A DNA stretch of 64,000 bases from Microvelia longipes (GCA_018340805.1 JACMZG010001911.1:31485311-31549310); one strand, 5' to 3'. Positions 20,355-47,139 are shown, counted from the first letter of the stretch. Notes: generated from the letters alone by a model not told the origin. Made by a program: numbers and translations.

Positions 20355-21179
20355 ATGCTTTGCACCCCTGCTTTCAGAGCTGCACTAGACAGATTCATTG
20401 GTAGGCGAGGATTGCCAGAAGAGCTTGTGTCCGATAATGGCACAAACTTCGTCGGAGCTGCCAATGAAATCTCTGAACTCTACAAGTGGATTAACCAGCG
20501 AACCACTCAAGATGAACTGCAAGCATACGCAACATCGCATGAGGTGCAATGGTCCTTTAACCCTCCACATGCTCCCAATTTCGGTGGGTTATGGGAAGCC
20601 GTCGTCAAGTCTGTAAAACGCCTCCTTCGTTCGACTTACGGAGAAAACGTTATGACCTTTGAAGAGCTGGCTACACTTCTCATCAAGATCGAATCAATCT
20701 TGAACTCTAGGCCCCTGTGTCCTCTTACAACTGACCCAGAGGATCTTGAGTTTCTAACCCCAGGCCATTTTCTCATAGGATGTCCTCCGCTCGCTATTCC
20801 TGAGAAATCGCTTGGCCAGGTACCCTCAAATCGATTAACGCGTTGGCAGATTATAAACCAAAAGTCGCAACACTTTTGGCAACGTTGGCGCAAGGAATAT
20901 CTCACCACGCTGCAACAACGCTCAAAATGGAGACGACAAGTTCCTAATTTACAGGTAGGTGACTTAGTCCTTCTTCAAGACGACAACGCCCCGAGATTGC
21001 GGTGGCCTGTTGGTCGTGTTATCGAGACACATCCAGGAGCTGACAACGTTGTTCGCGTAGTGTCAGTCCAGACTTCTAACTCTGTGCTAAAGCGTCCTGT
21101 AAATAAGGTAGTCGTCCTTCATTCTTCTGAAACAGACTCTCCTGAGTCGCTTTCTGAACTTGATTTAAAATTACCCTAG
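20355..21179 (+). pseudogene. BEL/Pao integrase C-terminal half plus DUF5641 domain
   Basis: 274 codons, open to the natural stop. GRRGLPEELVSDNGTNFVGA holds the second catalytic Asp, and NPPHAPNFGGLWEAVVKSVK holds the Glu of the BEL integrase core. NSRPLCPL and FLTPGHFLIG follow. The C-terminal DUF5641 part has WQRWRKEYLTTLQQR, GDLVLLQDDNAPRLRWPVGR and RPVNKVVVL. The upstream polyprotein (gag, protease, RT, RNase H) and the first Asp are missing, so this is a 5'-truncated copy. The open frame and higher G+C suggest it is younger than its neighbours. Confidence 0.85.
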
Positions 21180-21200
21180 GCTAATTTTGGTAGGTGGTGA

Positions 21201-22720
21201 TGTTTGGACATGAACCCCTTTTATGTTTCATTTATGTTTTTATGTAATTGTAAGATAAAGTCGTGATTTTTACCTGGACTTGGCACATCCAAGAATTTAG
21301 GTTTTACACAAACACACACAGACACTTTACACTTTATTTTCAGCTTTTCTTCTCTTCCGCCACATCTTTAGCCATCGTTCATCATATTTCTCAGCACATT
21401 TATTCATTTTATTGATATTCTACAGACAATCTGCTCACATCGAATCACGTTGCTTCGATATCACACAACAATAACCTCATCTAGTAACCTTCGGGAAGGT
21501 TTCGCAAACTTCCGACAGTGTTACCAACCTGTTTCACACAACTTGCTTCAAATTGCTCATCATTATCGCTGAAACCAGTGTTTCAGCACGGAACCTCATT
21601 AATTATCATCTAAATTTTGTTAATTAAATGACGTAATTCGCTATCACCATCCGAAATATGACGAAAGAGTTCGTTATCTTGTGTAAGTGACAAAAATGCC
21701 GGCTTTGTGCATGTGATGCCAAATTTTAATTAAGTTTTATTTAATTTAATTGAGTTTAAGTGCTGTTTCGCTGTAACACCACTTAAGTGAACAGTTTCGC
21801 TACAACTGGGACGTTGCATTTATAAAGTTTGTGCAGTTTATGGACTGATTATCGCACATAATCATCGTCACTCACCATCTCACTCATCACCTTCGCTTAA
21901 GGGCCGTAAATACACGCTTTACATTTACACTAATAATAATTTACAACTATTATAAGGATTTCTACGCTTCTAGTCATAATTATTTATTTATTTATATTAT
22001 TTTCATTATTATTAATTTATAATTTAGCGCTATTAAACTTAGATTTAAAACACGTAAAGTAACGTGTTTTATGGTTGTGCATGCCACCATTTTAGGTTTT
22101 ATTTTAGGTTTACTTTCGATTTTAATAATTATTTATTATTACCAAATTTTATATAAGATAATTATCGTATGAGTTTAATTAAGTTAGAGTCCGCTTTAAT
22201 TAGGTATAAGCTAAATTGCGCCCCTCCCCCTTTGGGGCTTGGTTATGTTTTACGTGCTTTTAGCATATGCTTGGTTTTATTTAATTTATATTATAGTTTA
22301 TACCATTTTGCCTGTGCCTTGTTTATTATTTATTGCTTGTGTTTTATCGTTATTTTAATATTTACTTATTCATATCAATTTATTATACTGGTCATCATAC
22401 CAGCAGGGCTTCATGGTAGACGCTATCGCTTACCTCCGCCATTTAGCTTACCTATATTTTATTAACCTTTGCTTATTTTATGCTTATTTCTTTAACTTCT
22501 TTAACACAACTATTAATATTCACTTGTATGCTCTATTTGCATGTAATAAATCGCTTTTGCTCAACTTAAATTTTGTGTCTGGCTACCTTATTTTAGGATT
22601 AAGTTAGCGCTGAGTTTTAAGGTTGGGCTGGTCCTTCGTTTTGCCTCTTCAGGTTTGCCATACCAGGGTATGACGCCCCTATGGGCCTGACAATCGGTGT
22701 GCCTATAAAATACTGGTCAA
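21201..22720 (+). repeat. 3' LTR of the BEL/Pao element (right end approximate)
   Basis: The purine-rich GGTAGGTGGTGA at 21,190-21,200 acts as a polypurine tract directly before TGTTTGGACA, a usual BEL LTR start. The LTR appears long and includes CACACA-rich, AT-rich and TATAAAA-containing segments. The 3' end was not fixed, since no second LTR is available. Frames inside it (22,169-22,607) are not genes. Confidence 0.55.
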
Positions 22721-23267
22721 ATTCAACTGAGAGCATTTGACTAAATGATAGAAAGCAACTGACGACAGTTGGTTTTGTTAGTTAACAAATTGATATCTAG
22801 AGTAAATACAGTAAGTGCCAACAGGTATGTGGATCTGACACTCTCTCTTAGAATTAACTTTGGCCTCAACTAAGCATATGCAATGCTGTTTGGGAGGGTT
22901 TTCAATGAGTCAAACAACAGTTGGACGCTTTATTTTTGTTGTTAACTGACAATTTGTTTTTCTTGTTTACTATTAATCTTTTAGGTTAACATTCTTCTTT
23001 CTATATTTTATTTACAAAATGGGTTAAAAGTTACCTATGTTAACTTTTAATGAAGAAATAAGTGAATACGGTAATTATAATAATGTGCGGTCACGCCTCA
23101 AATATACTTTCTTCAAACCCTTTGAAACAGGGGGTTAACCTCAAATATGTTTAAATTAACTGCGAAATAAATCAACTATATAATAATTTTAAAGTATTAA
23201 TAAAACTTCCGTAGAAAACAACACCGTCCAGAAAATTAAGTATAATATACTTAAAAATAAGTACATA
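22721..23267. other. Spacer
   Basis: No gene recognised. Confidence 0.35.
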
Positions 23268-23272
23268 TATAG

Positions 23273-23346
<74 letters not shown>
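23268..23346. repeat. (TA)n microsatellite
   Basis: TA repeat with a few phase shifts. Confidence 0.95.
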
Positions 23347-23351
<5 letters not shown>

Positions 23352-23710
23352 TAAAGTTTGCAACACGTGTTTTTCGCAAAGAAAATACGCTAAAATGCAC
23401 TTACCGCCAATAGGAATTACATTTTAAAATATTAAATTTGTTTGTAGCTGATTAGAAAATTTTGTCAAGATCAGACGACAAATTTAACTTTATTTGCTTC
23501 CCTAGTTATATTCATTATATTTACCATGCCTATATTTGTATTTTTTACCAAGAAAGTATTATAAATAATCGGCATTAATATTATTATTGTTAATATAATT
23601 ACACCAACTACATAGAAATGGATTTTCGGGTAGTTAAGATAACACAATATTGTTAATCAGTTATTAGTTATTAAAACCATTGAACATTACATTTTCTTTG
23701 AAAATAATTA

Positions 23711-23929
23711 TTAATCATTTTCTGAAATATCTACGTAGCCATAAGAAGTTGACTCTTTATTAAAATAAATAGAAAACTTGTTTCCGTATACCTTGCAATT
23801 ATTTTTACCCATAGAAATCTTGAAAATTTGCATACTCTGTAGTCCATCATCTGCAACAATAAACGCACTGACCTTGCTCGATGCTGTTTTTTTGTATGGC
23901 GAACGATAACTCTCTAAGCCTTTTTCAAA
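23711..23929 (-). CDS. Unidentified ORF or exon fragment
   Basis: 72 codons open to a TAA at 23,711, with a TGA immediately upstream. Contains SAFIVADDGLQSMQIFKISM and YFNKESTSYGYVDISEND. Composition looks protein-like (mixed hydrophobic and charged residues) in an otherwise poor region. No family recognised, and the start is unknown. It could be part of a degraded mobile element. Confidence 0.3.
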   Translation of the reverse strand, partial: FEKGLESYRSPYKKTASSKVSAFIVADDGLQSMQIFKISMGKNNCKVYGNKFSIYFNKESTSYGYVDISEND

Positions 23930-24030
23930 TCACAACATAGTTTGCATATCGCGAGAAGTTGGGTTACGAGGCCTGTTGTTTCTAAAAAATAATCACGTTA
24001 TGAAAAAAAGGACAATGCATATATACAACA

Positions 24031-24165
<135 letters not shown>

Positions 24166-24330
24166 ACCATTTATTAATGTAGAATTACATGTTAGATTAC
24201 AATTCTAATTTTACAATTTTATATAATGTAACAGCATTAATCAGCCTAAGCTGTGGTTGCCGTAAAGGCTGGTTCGGCTTAATTAATTATCTTATACTTG
24301 TTAAACAACATATTATTTTCTAATCATTAA
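24166..24330 (-). mobile_element. LINE 3'-end remnant
   Basis: A tail-like TAA repeat, then sequence with CAGCCTAAGCTG. A related arrangement occurs at 34,185-34,300 (CCATTTATTGAGCT, CAGCCTATGGCTGATGAG). Non-coding. Confidence 0.45.
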
Positions 24331-24715
24331 GTAATAATTTAATAATTTTAGCAATATTTTTAAACTAGATAATTAGATTTATTTTTTGTTTTATTATACA
24401 GGTTCATTATTTATTTTACTAATTGTATATTTTTTAATTTCATATGTTTTTACATATAATAAAAAAAAAAATATTATTGATTTAGATCAATTATTTATTT
24501 TATATTTTTAATTACTATTTTTAATTTTATCAAGTTTATAATAATTACTACTTATTTAAAGTTAGGAATTTTTTTAATAAAACATGCAGAATAACTAAAA
24601 ATAAAGTAAATTGAAGTATTATTAAAATTAACAGAAAATTAAACAAAACATGCAAAAGTATTAATAAACATAAGCTAAACTATAATCATGCGGCTTAAAT
24701 AATTAAAAGGGTTTG
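24331..24715. repeat. AT-rich repeat, copy 1
   Basis: The stretch around TTAATAAAACATGCAGAATAA (24,574) recurs near 25,247, and AATCATGC..CTTAAATAATTA recurs near 25,293. Probably 3' non-coding parts of the same repeat family. No gene. Confidence 0.5.
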
Positions 24716-24841
24716 TTAAAATTCTTTTCCTAACCAAACTTCCTTGTAAACATTTTCCATTCTTTGCCATTCTTTTCTTTCTAGGGCTACTCTTCTCCAT
24801 GTAACATTACCACAACACATTCTCATTTCATGGTCCCATCT
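24716..24841 (-). pseudogene. LINE ORF2 C-terminal tail
   Basis: 41 codons ending at [23 protein letters not shown] and so on to EVWLGKEF. The R.ALERKEW pattern resembles the end of many RTE/CR1-type insect LINE proteins (A.DR..W). Truncated upstream by a TA array. Confidence 0.45.
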
Positions 24842-24844
24842 TCA

Positions 24845-24847
24845 TAT

Positions 24848-24911
<64 letters not shown>

Positions 24912-24967
24912 GATAAATAAATATATAAATGTATATAAATGTATATGTAATATATAAATATAATATG

Positions 24968-25038
<71 letters not shown>

Positions 25039-25078
25039 GTATATATATACTCACACACACACACACACGCACACACAG
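24845..25078. repeat. Compound (TA)n and (CA)n microsatellites
   Basis: TA blocks at 24,845-24,908 and 24,976-25,030, TATATG between, and a CA block at 25,051-25,078. Confidence 0.95.
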
Positions 25079-25204
25079 GGTGTTTCTTATAAAGTGTCCA
25101 CCAAAGAAGGAGGTGATAGTACTCCTCAAAGGGGACAAAAAATGTCCTATAATACAAACCCCAATCTCTAATCGTTTTCCCACAAGGTAAAATTTAATTA
25201 TTTA

Positions 25205-25420
25205 TTTAATTAATTACTAAATTATTTAAAGTTGAGAAATTTCTTAATAAAACATGCAGAATAACCAAAAATAAAAGCAAGCTTTACAATAATCATGCAA
25301 CTTAAATAATTACCAATTATTTAAGTTTTGTTTAAAATTATTTAAAATTATTTAGTTTAAACATTAACCAACATTAACATTTGGTTAATGTTAACCAAAC
25401 TTCCTAGTTAACATTAACCA
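25205..25420. repeat. AT-rich repeat, copy 2, with ACATTAACC duplications
   Basis: Shares TTAATAAAACATGCAGAATAA and neighbouring sequence with copy 1 near 24,574. 25,360-25,430 repeats AACATTAACC in both orientations. Confidence 0.5.
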
Positions 25421-25619
25421 TTCTATACTTAACATTATTGATCCTATAAAACCCCGTAGATATACTAGTGCTGAAATTAAACATAGTACACTTATTTATA
25501 ACGTAAAGGGATGCACTCGTGCCAAAGTTTTACCGATTCATTACTGCCGGGTAATAATATTATTAAAAAAATCTTTTCCGAATAGCACAACTAGACCTAA
25601 AGATTTTTTTACATTTCCT

Positions 25620-26330
25620 AATTTATACCGTAGGTATATATTACTTTTCCTCACTTATACCATATAGTCCAAGAGCCAGGCCTAAAAAATGTGACACATT
25701 TTGTACTACTTCAAACCAAATTATTCTGAAAAGATACCTTAAATTATGAAGGAAAAGCATAGTCTGCCTATCCAGAGTGGAATCTTTCATATGATTGCGC
25801 ATGCTTAAAATTTTATAAAATTGCACTAATTCCAGTTTTCTTGTAATAAGTGGCTCCCTGTAAGTCGTGTGCGAAACATGAAGATACCACTTTTTAGAGC
25901 TGATAAAATTTCCTATAAAACGTGTGTTTGATCACTAAAATCGTATAAATGCAACTATAGTTATGATAATTGTTAAATGGCCAAATAAATGCACAAAAAG
26001 ACAGATATGTTTTTACAGAAATTAACTATTTTCGGTGTCTTTAAAAGAGTCATATCTTTGGTTGTAGTCATCCGATTTTGATGATTAAACACTTGTTTCA
26101 TGGGAAATTTTTAATCTCTTCATGTTTCGAACCACTTATTGCAAGAAAACTGAAATTAGTGAGCTTTTAAAAATTTTGAGCGAGCGCAATCATATGAAGG
26201 GCTCTACTCTGGGATAGGTAGACTATGCTTTATTTTCAGAATAATTTGGTTTGAAGTAGTACAAAATGAGTCATATTTTTCAGGTCCGGCTCTTGGACTA
26301 GTAGGTTTATAGGAAAAGTATTCCTATGCA
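25620..26330. mobile_element. Fold-back element with arms of about 220-280 bp
   Basis: 25,640-25,920 is an imperfect reverse complement of 26,078-26,325. For example, AGTCCAAGAGCC with ACTACTTCAAACCAAATTAT on the left match their complements on the right. The spacer is about 160 bp. The outer ends carry a GGTATA..TTTTCC string that recurs at 27,130, 30,058 and 30,785. Confidence 0.75.
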
Positions 26331-27560
26331 CCAAAACCAGAATGAAACCGGAATCATCCGTTTCAGACGTTTTTAAGGCCTCCTGAGTGGTTTTCGCAAA
26401 GTTTTCTGCATGTGTGTTTGTCTGTTATCATCGTAGCGCCCAGTGTATTTGACTCCGCAAAAATTTCGACTAAGCATAAAACGCGGAAAAATGATGATGC
26501 GTGCCCTTTGAGATTTGGCACGCATGTGACTTTGTATATAACTAACATATGTGCTAAGTTTCATCTCATTATCAGCATTAGTTCAATTTTTATTTAATGA
26601 CTTGTGTACGTTTTTTAAGAAAGTGGAAAATGGTCCAACTCAGTTGAAAGTTGGTACAAGTGTATATTATTACCTAGTAAATAAGTACATTAAGTTTCTT
26701 TTCAATACGACAAGTATATCTATGACTTTTCTTGGATCATAAAAAATAAGGAGTATTGAGCGTGGTCAGTGCTGAATGGGGGTCCTCTGAGAATGATACG
26801 GATGCATTTACCATCTGAAGACGAGCGGATCGAATCCGAAGGAATGTTGCAGTATAAATTTGGCAAACTATATTTCTGAGGGCGAGCGAAGCGGGTCCGA
26901 AGCAGGGAGGATGAGCGTAGCGAACCCGATGTAATGAGGAAAAGTTTTGAGGTACCTTATACCCGATTTTTTTAACAATATCTTTAGTATAAAAACGCTG
27001 GGAGCTACATTGATATCAGACTCACGCACAACACATACAAACATTCTAAATCATACATACAGACAACTTTGTGAAAACCACTCAAATAATTTTTAAAATG
27101 CCATAGGTGAAATCCTGGTTTTGAATTTTCTATATACCTACAGTATAAATGAGGAAAAGTAAAAACTTTAACACGTAATTCAATAAAAATTGAACTAATG
27201 CTGATGATAAAACTTATTAATAAGATAAAACTTTTTAATAAGGTATGTTGTTCTTATATTCGATTACACGCGTGCGACATTTCAAAGCGACTTAAACATT
27301 TTTTTGAATTTTCGAAGATTTCACTGAGTCACTAATTTACTACACACACGCATTGCCGGTAAATAACGTCATGAAAAATATTTTACGAAAAGCACAACTA
27401 TACCTTTAGATTGATTTTTGTACTAAAATTTCAACTCTTTGGCATGAGCAGCTACGAGCCAACGAGAGGTGCATTGAAGCCAGGCACATTCAGACAGACA
27501 ACTTGCAGGTTAGAGTAGCTTTAAGACCTACTCCGGAGGTCTTAAAACGCCTCTTGGTAA
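26312..27560. repeat. Repeat family copies in opposite orientations
   Basis: 26,312-26,600 (plus), about 27,130-27,290 (minus) and 30,783-31,170 (plus) share a GGAAAAGTATT start, a segment around TTTTCTGCMTGT and CAGCATTAGTTCAA. Between the first two lies a stretch (26,800-26,940) with GAGCGAAGCGGGTCCGAAG-type strings. No coding potential. Confidence 0.6.
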
Positions 27561-28130
27561 GGTAAAATATTTTTGTCTTTTTAATGAATAGCACAACAAG
27601 TCTGAACAAGATTAAAGTTTCTTCTTTTTTAAATCTTTTCGCAACAAATAGTTTATGAAAGCTTACTATCAATAACAGCATTTCCTAATGTCTTCGAGTA
27701 ACTTAATTAATTGTATTATAATAATACATAATTAGCACTTTCTTTCTTTTGAACCAATTTGATTAATTTACCCACAAACGCGATTAAAAAGTACATTGAT
27801 TTATGTTTTTCGTTTACATTAATCAAAACAGATTTTTTTTGCATCAATAACAATTAATTGTAATTTTGATAAGCTTTAATTTTTTTACCATATATTTTTT
27901 ATTAAGCATGAGTATTGTTTTATTTTAGATTCATTTAAATGTTTATTCGTTTAAAAGAAGTTTTATTATTATCATTAAAAAACAATTTAAATAAAAACAT
28001 TTATTTTCCGTTTACGCAATTATGTCGTAGGTTTCGGGGTCTTAATTTTTAATTGATAAGACTATGGTCAATGTTATATTCGTTGATAATTATTAAATTA
28101 TCAAGTTTTTTTATATAGGTGCTTTGACTT
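27561..28130. other. Upstream region of the first multicopper oxidase gene
   Basis: AT-rich and no gene. It probably contains the promoter-proximal control DNA of the gene at 28,213, but no specific site could be supported except the TATA candidate. Confidence 0.35.
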
Positions 28131-28133
28131 GAG

Positions 28134-28140
28134 TATAAAT
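28134..28140 (+). promoter_or_regulatory. Candidate TATA box of multicopper oxidase gene 1
   Basis: TATAAAT, 73 bp upstream of the ATG at 28,213, which would put the start of transcription near 28,165 with a short leader. In DNA this AT-rich the match could be chance. Confidence 0.35.
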
Positions 28141-28212
28141 CAGTTAGTTTTGTTTCTTTAATTGTTGTGGACTTAGTTCACTTAGGTCTAAATTTAAGTT
28201 GCTGCGGTCGTT

Positions 28213-42452
<14,240 letters not shown>

Positions 42453-42463
42453 AACTTGCTATA

Positions 42464-42469
42464 AATAAA
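42464..42469 (+). terminator. Polyadenylation signal of MCO gene 1
   Basis: AATAAA 12 bp after the stop codon. This would give a very short 3' UTR. Further AATAAA copies lie near 42,862 and 42,948. Confidence 0.6.
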
Positions 42470-43745
42470 ATACACTAAAACTTTCACTGTACTGCTCTTA
42501 ACAAACCACAGCCTTAATTATTGCGCGCGTGCGAATTTATAAATTGACTGATGAAGAAACAAAAGAAATTACTCTATTTGTCCATTTCGTAAAAATTTTC
42601 GTAAATTTGACCATTTTTTAAATTGACAAATTAAAATGTGAATGTATGTTAATGTACTTGTTTACTTAGAGTAAATATGTTTTCATTCGCTTTAGCGTTG
42701 AATAATATTTATCATTTTAGCTGGATATGTTAATCAAAAACGCAGAGATTAGTGAAAACAGTTTTCATTACTTCGTATCCTTTTTTTAATATTTTTGTTT
42801 TATTTGTGCTACACTTATTTTATTATTATCTTCATCAATGGGACATATAGTATTACATAAAATAAATTGCAGTATAATAAAAACAATTCTTCTTCTTCTA
42901 CGGAGACTGCAGAAGAAACATCACCATTTTACGTAATCGTGATACAAATAAAATTTCTTTAAAAGATGTGTTATATACTTAATTTTTTAAGGAAGAAGTT
43001 TAATCAACATTCATCGAGGCTGTGTTATTGTTTTAAACTGAGACATAACTATTAATGTCTGTATAAATTATAAGGCTGCACCAACTAATCATCTAAGTTT
43101 TTTTGAGAATAGTGTTACATAGAATTAGTTATGTTTTAAACTGGAATTTGGCTGTGATATATAAAATAATATGCATCTAACAACGAATGTATTGTTCCTT
43201 ATTTGTTGTCCTTAATTTATTATGTGGTGAATATGGTAAGTATTAGGTAATTCGATGTCTTGCAACATTGTTAATTAAATCTACGTTGAATCATTAACTT
43301 AAGTTCTTTTCTCATAGTTTCTTTATAGAGGAAATGAGTATTTTATGTTCATGAACTCATCCAATATGTAGAATATTGGATATTGCACTTGACATAGATC
43401 GAGTGCATTTGACGCATTTGTGATTATTATCTATGATCTGTTGACGTAAAGAGAGTGATTCCTGCATTTTTCTTAGTCCAGAGTAGCATAAGGAACTTTA
43501 ATGTCCCTTTTTGTCCTAAAAAGTGGAGCGAAACTGTTTTGACTGTATACTACCCCCTGGCTAAACATTGATTTTATGTTGCTAATGTTGGCAACATAAA
43601 GGAACTACTACCAAATTCATAACTCGCCGATAGTTTTAACGGGCGTCCCATTTGGGATCTAATTGCAGTAATCCCTGTTAATGTTGTTCACTGTATATGT
43701 ACCTGATAGCATATCATCTTTAGATCAAATACTACACATAATGAA
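42470..43745. other. Intergenic
   Basis: No gene recognised. AT-rich, with a TTTATGTTGC/GCAACATAAA hairpin at 43,573-43,600. Confidence 0.4.
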
Positions 43746-44530
43746 AACTACGAAGTCTCTCCACAAAACAAAACTTTATTGGCAAAGCGCTACAAAGAGG
43801 TTATCATCAGTGCAAAACCTACAAACAAGTACAACAGAATAAAAAACCAAATAATGATACAAAGTGAATAAGTAATCTAAATAGCGTAATTTTAAAGTGA
43901 TTACTGGTGAGATATTAAGAAGGAAAAAGAACAAGTCTATGAAGACTCTCCCTTCTCATTCAAATTTAAATAACCTACTCTGTTCTGACTCAATTTCCAA
44001 TACTCAATTTCCAATTTCTCCAAAAAAACCATTATCTGGCCTTTACGAACAAAATGCGGAAAGTAAATGTTGATAAAATTTACTGTTCGATTTATGTTCC
44101 CTAGCCCTGGTAAGTATGTTCCTGTTAGTTATGCCAAAATACTCAGCTTGGTATATGCCACATTGTACCATGTAAATTCCGCTCCTGTATAACGGTGCTA
44201 TTGGGTCCTTAACGCAGCTTAAAATATTCCTTAAGGTTTTAGTTCAGGAAAAGCTCACTTGATAATTATTCCGTTTAAGTTCAGAAGCTATGTGTTGAGA
44301 AGTACTACCAAGGTAGGGAATGGAACACCGTTGATTGTTGTTTATGTTGCTTCCTTGTTCTTCATCTATAGCATTAAGAGCCAGTTTACGATTATTTTTC
44401 GTTATTAAAGTGTCGACCATGACCGGTGACTATGTTATGAATCGCAGCTAGTTCTTTGTTAAAGGGTAGGTCATCAAGGGGAAAGTTAAGTAGCCTATGT
44501 TCCAATGCTTAGAAGACGATTTTAGTGAGG
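43746..44530 (-). mobile_element. Penelope-like element fragment with GIY-YIG endonuclease
   Basis: On the minus strand, broken frames read in order: SLKSSSKHWNIGYLTFPL, RCSIPYLGSTSQHIASELK, KTLRNILSCVKDPIAPL and SGIYMVQCGIYQAEYFGITN...RAREH. The last is the GIY-YIG nuclease core (GIY, then YFGIT where YIGQT is usual, then an R..EH). The 3' side (43,746-43,830) has AATAAAGTTTTGTTTTGTGG and GAGACTTCGTAGTTTTCATT, like Penelope ends, and a lone CTGATGA. RT is lost. Confidence 0.7.
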
Positions 44531-45060
44531 ACTCATATCTTTTGAACGACTGAAGATTAAATGTTCACTTAAATATACTAAAAAATATTTCTACATAATG
44601 TACCAATATAATTTGTTTGCGTGTACAGAATTCAATATAATAAAATGAACAGAATTTTTTGATTTTTGATTAATTAATAGTATGAAAGAGAAGAGAGGTA
44701 AATAAGTTTGAGCAGTTGTAGACCTGAATTTCTCTTCCTCGCTTGGCTTGAAAGAGTATCTTTTACCATATATCTTTTTTATCGTAAGATTTCAAACCAA
44801 ATACGGTTTTAAATTAAAAACAAGGAAAATAAACTAAATTATTTAAAAAACAGCAGTGCCTACTAAAAGTTATTTTCTCTACTCGTTTGAATCATGGAAT
44901 CATAAATTTGTTTTTTCTTGCTTACTTGTTAAAAAGAATGATGACAAGAATTACTTATACTAAAGGATTACCCCACGATTAGGAATTTCCCAGACTAATA
45001 ACAGTTTAATCAAACTATATTTATCCGTTCGAAAGATAGCGTACAAGAAATAGGCTAGGA
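44531..45060. other. Intergenic
   Basis: No gene recognised. Confidence 0.4.
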
Positions 45061-45062
45061 AT

Positions 45063-45151
45063 ACACACACACACACACACATGGAAACGTCTAGGAACAA
45101 AAATTTCGAACATACTCGTACTTAATTCATAGTTACACACACACACACACA
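45063..45151. repeat. Two (CA)n microsatellites
   Basis: 45,063-45,082 and 45,134-45,151. Confidence 0.9.
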
Positions 45152-45367
45152 TTCCTTGAGGCCACGGTCCGAGATTCGACTTCCGCTATGACACCTATCC
45201 TATTAGCGATTTTTTTTCAAAGGAAATTCGCTAAAAGAGCCCTTAACCGCAACACTTTAGCTTCCTAATCAAATGAAGGAAGCCTGCTAGACTTCCCTTA
45301 TTATTGTTAAAAATGTGAGGCGCCATTAAGAGTTAGAAGCGCAACAAGTCCGGCTTGCCGACACTGA

Positions 45368-45616
45368 TATGGAAATATCTGCTTTTATGGAAGGGCCATA
45401 ACCACAATTCTCGATCCCCTAGCAGAAATTATTCTTTTGGAGGGCAAAATATTAATAAATTCTACAGCTAAGGAGCAAAATGGGTCTCCCACCTATGAAA
45501 TCAAAATAAGAGATGTTGCACATTATAAGAGTAAATATGTTCCCAGAAATACTTGGCCCCTAGCTAAACATATTGCTGTATTGACTAGCGAGATGAACGG
45601 AAGAGATCAGATGTAG
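45368..45616 (+). CDS. Unidentified ORF fragment
   Basis: 82 codons open between TGA and TAG. It includes LDPLAEIILLEGKILINSTA and YEIKIRDVAHYKSKYVPRNT, with no ATG near the start. Composition looks protein-like, not AT-driven. No family recognised. It may be a remnant of a transposase or of a lost gene. Confidence 0.3.
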   Translation, partial: YGNICFYGRAITTILDPLAEIILLEGKILINSTAKEQNGSPTYEIKIRDVAHYKSKYVPRNTWPLAKHIAVLTSEMNGRDQM

Positions 45617-47100
45617 TATGCTTCTGCCTGAATAACTCTTGTGCGAATGACACAGCTGTTAAGAGCTGTATTTGATATTTTTGGTTTAATTAAACAAATA
45701 ATATCAATTATTAACATAAAATCCAATTTTTTGGGATATAATAAGTAATTTTAAAATTCCAATGAATATCCTATTATTTGGTTTATCGTATGTGTTTTTA
45801 CGGTGAATCTGTGATGGCACAGAGCTAGCATTTACCCAGCGTAACTCCACAAGATCCCACCAGCATAGGCAATTTGCAGTGTGCATTGCTCAGTTTACAA
45901 GCTTTTTAAATTTTTAATGCTGTTACAAAATTAAAATATATTCAACAGGTTTAACTCAAACTAATATTCGTCAAGGCTGGGAATTTGAGTCTTTTGAATA
46001 ATTATAGTTGGCTTTTCAACAAGAACTGAAAAATAAAATTGATTACATGCCCCGGACTTTATTTTGATTAATAATTTCTACGGGATGTATTAAAAAATAA
46101 CTATTTGGTGTTAAAAAGGTTAGGGCTACACCTAGAGAAAATAAAAGACTTTCCTCTGGTCTGCTTGGCATGCGTCGTAACGACCTTGTTCAGTCTTATC
46201 TCATAATTGGCTTAAATAACCTTAGCAATTAAATATACAACACTCGTGTCGCACACAATGCAATATTCTGATAAGGTTTAAACCCATTACTTAATTAAAT
46301 TTACTAATCAAAGTCGCTATCCCTCTACTTCCCCGTGCGGCTCCGCGAAAAATATCACAGTTTACTATTCAATCCAAAATGTGCGAAATAAGGACATTAA
46401 TGATAAAATCTGTAAATATACCTCTCAAGTTAAGTCATCTTAGAAAAAAAGTATTTGTTTAAAAGCTGATCGAAATATTTTCTCCTGGACAATATGTTTT
46501 GGAAGTAGTAATTGTAAGGAATAAACTAAAACTAATTGTAACGAGTCTACTAGTGATTACCATTTAAGGTTAAAAATGTATAAAGGTCATTGAAGATTTT
46601 ATAGACAAGGAGAATATCTGCTTAAACAACATTACTAGCAGTACTTAAAAATTTTATATTGAGGAATACAATAACAGTTATTGTTACAAGTATAAGAGTT
46701 AATATAGTATCTCTGGCTTAAGAGAAATGTAAGAGAAACAATCCAGCTAATGCTTTTTGACAGGAGTTGGATAGATAAATATTTCGTCGTTAATTAGCAA
46801 ATAGTGCAGTAATGATATAATTATTCTAATTATTATTAATATAAATTATTATTAATTATCTGAAATAGAAATATTTTAGTTTCAACTCAGATTAAAAGGC
46901 TAGTTCACCAAGTCTAGTAGAAAGCAAAGTTTTATTTTTAATTCACAGGTGTACTGTAAACTCTTTCCGTCGTTACTACGATATGTATCGTATGCATACG
47001 TAATTGTGTTCTAATGTTTAATTTCTGTCGGATCTTCTGGCAGTAAAGTAAATAATCGAACAATTATTCTTAAAAATTTAAGAATACAAAGTCTTAGGGG
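45617..47100. other. Intergenic
   Basis: No gene, large repeat or RNA recognised. Confidence 0.4.
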
Positions 47101-47107
47101 GCTTTTT

Positions 47108-47139
47108 ATAATTGCTTGGCTAGGAAGCCTAGCAATTAT
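47108..47139. other. Short palindrome
   Basis: ATAATTGCTTGGCT pairs with AGCCTAGCAATTAT, one mismatch, 4-nt loop. Confidence 0.75.

Noticed and set aside
20385..20908. Minus-strand frames opposite the BEL integrase
   Set aside because: Shadows of the well-supported plus-strand integrase/DUF5641 frame.
22169..22607. Hydrophobic frames after the BEL integrase
   Set aside because: They lie inside the 3' LTR, and the hydrophobic look comes from T-rich sequence.
25071..25150. CAGGGTGTTTCTTATAAAGTG sequence after a CA tract
   Set aside because: Similar strings are common at insect repeat ends, but no second end or coding part was found, so no element is called.
45160..45195. tRNA-like B box (GAGATTCGACTTC)
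   Set aside because: No A box at the right distance, too weak to call a tRNA or SINE.
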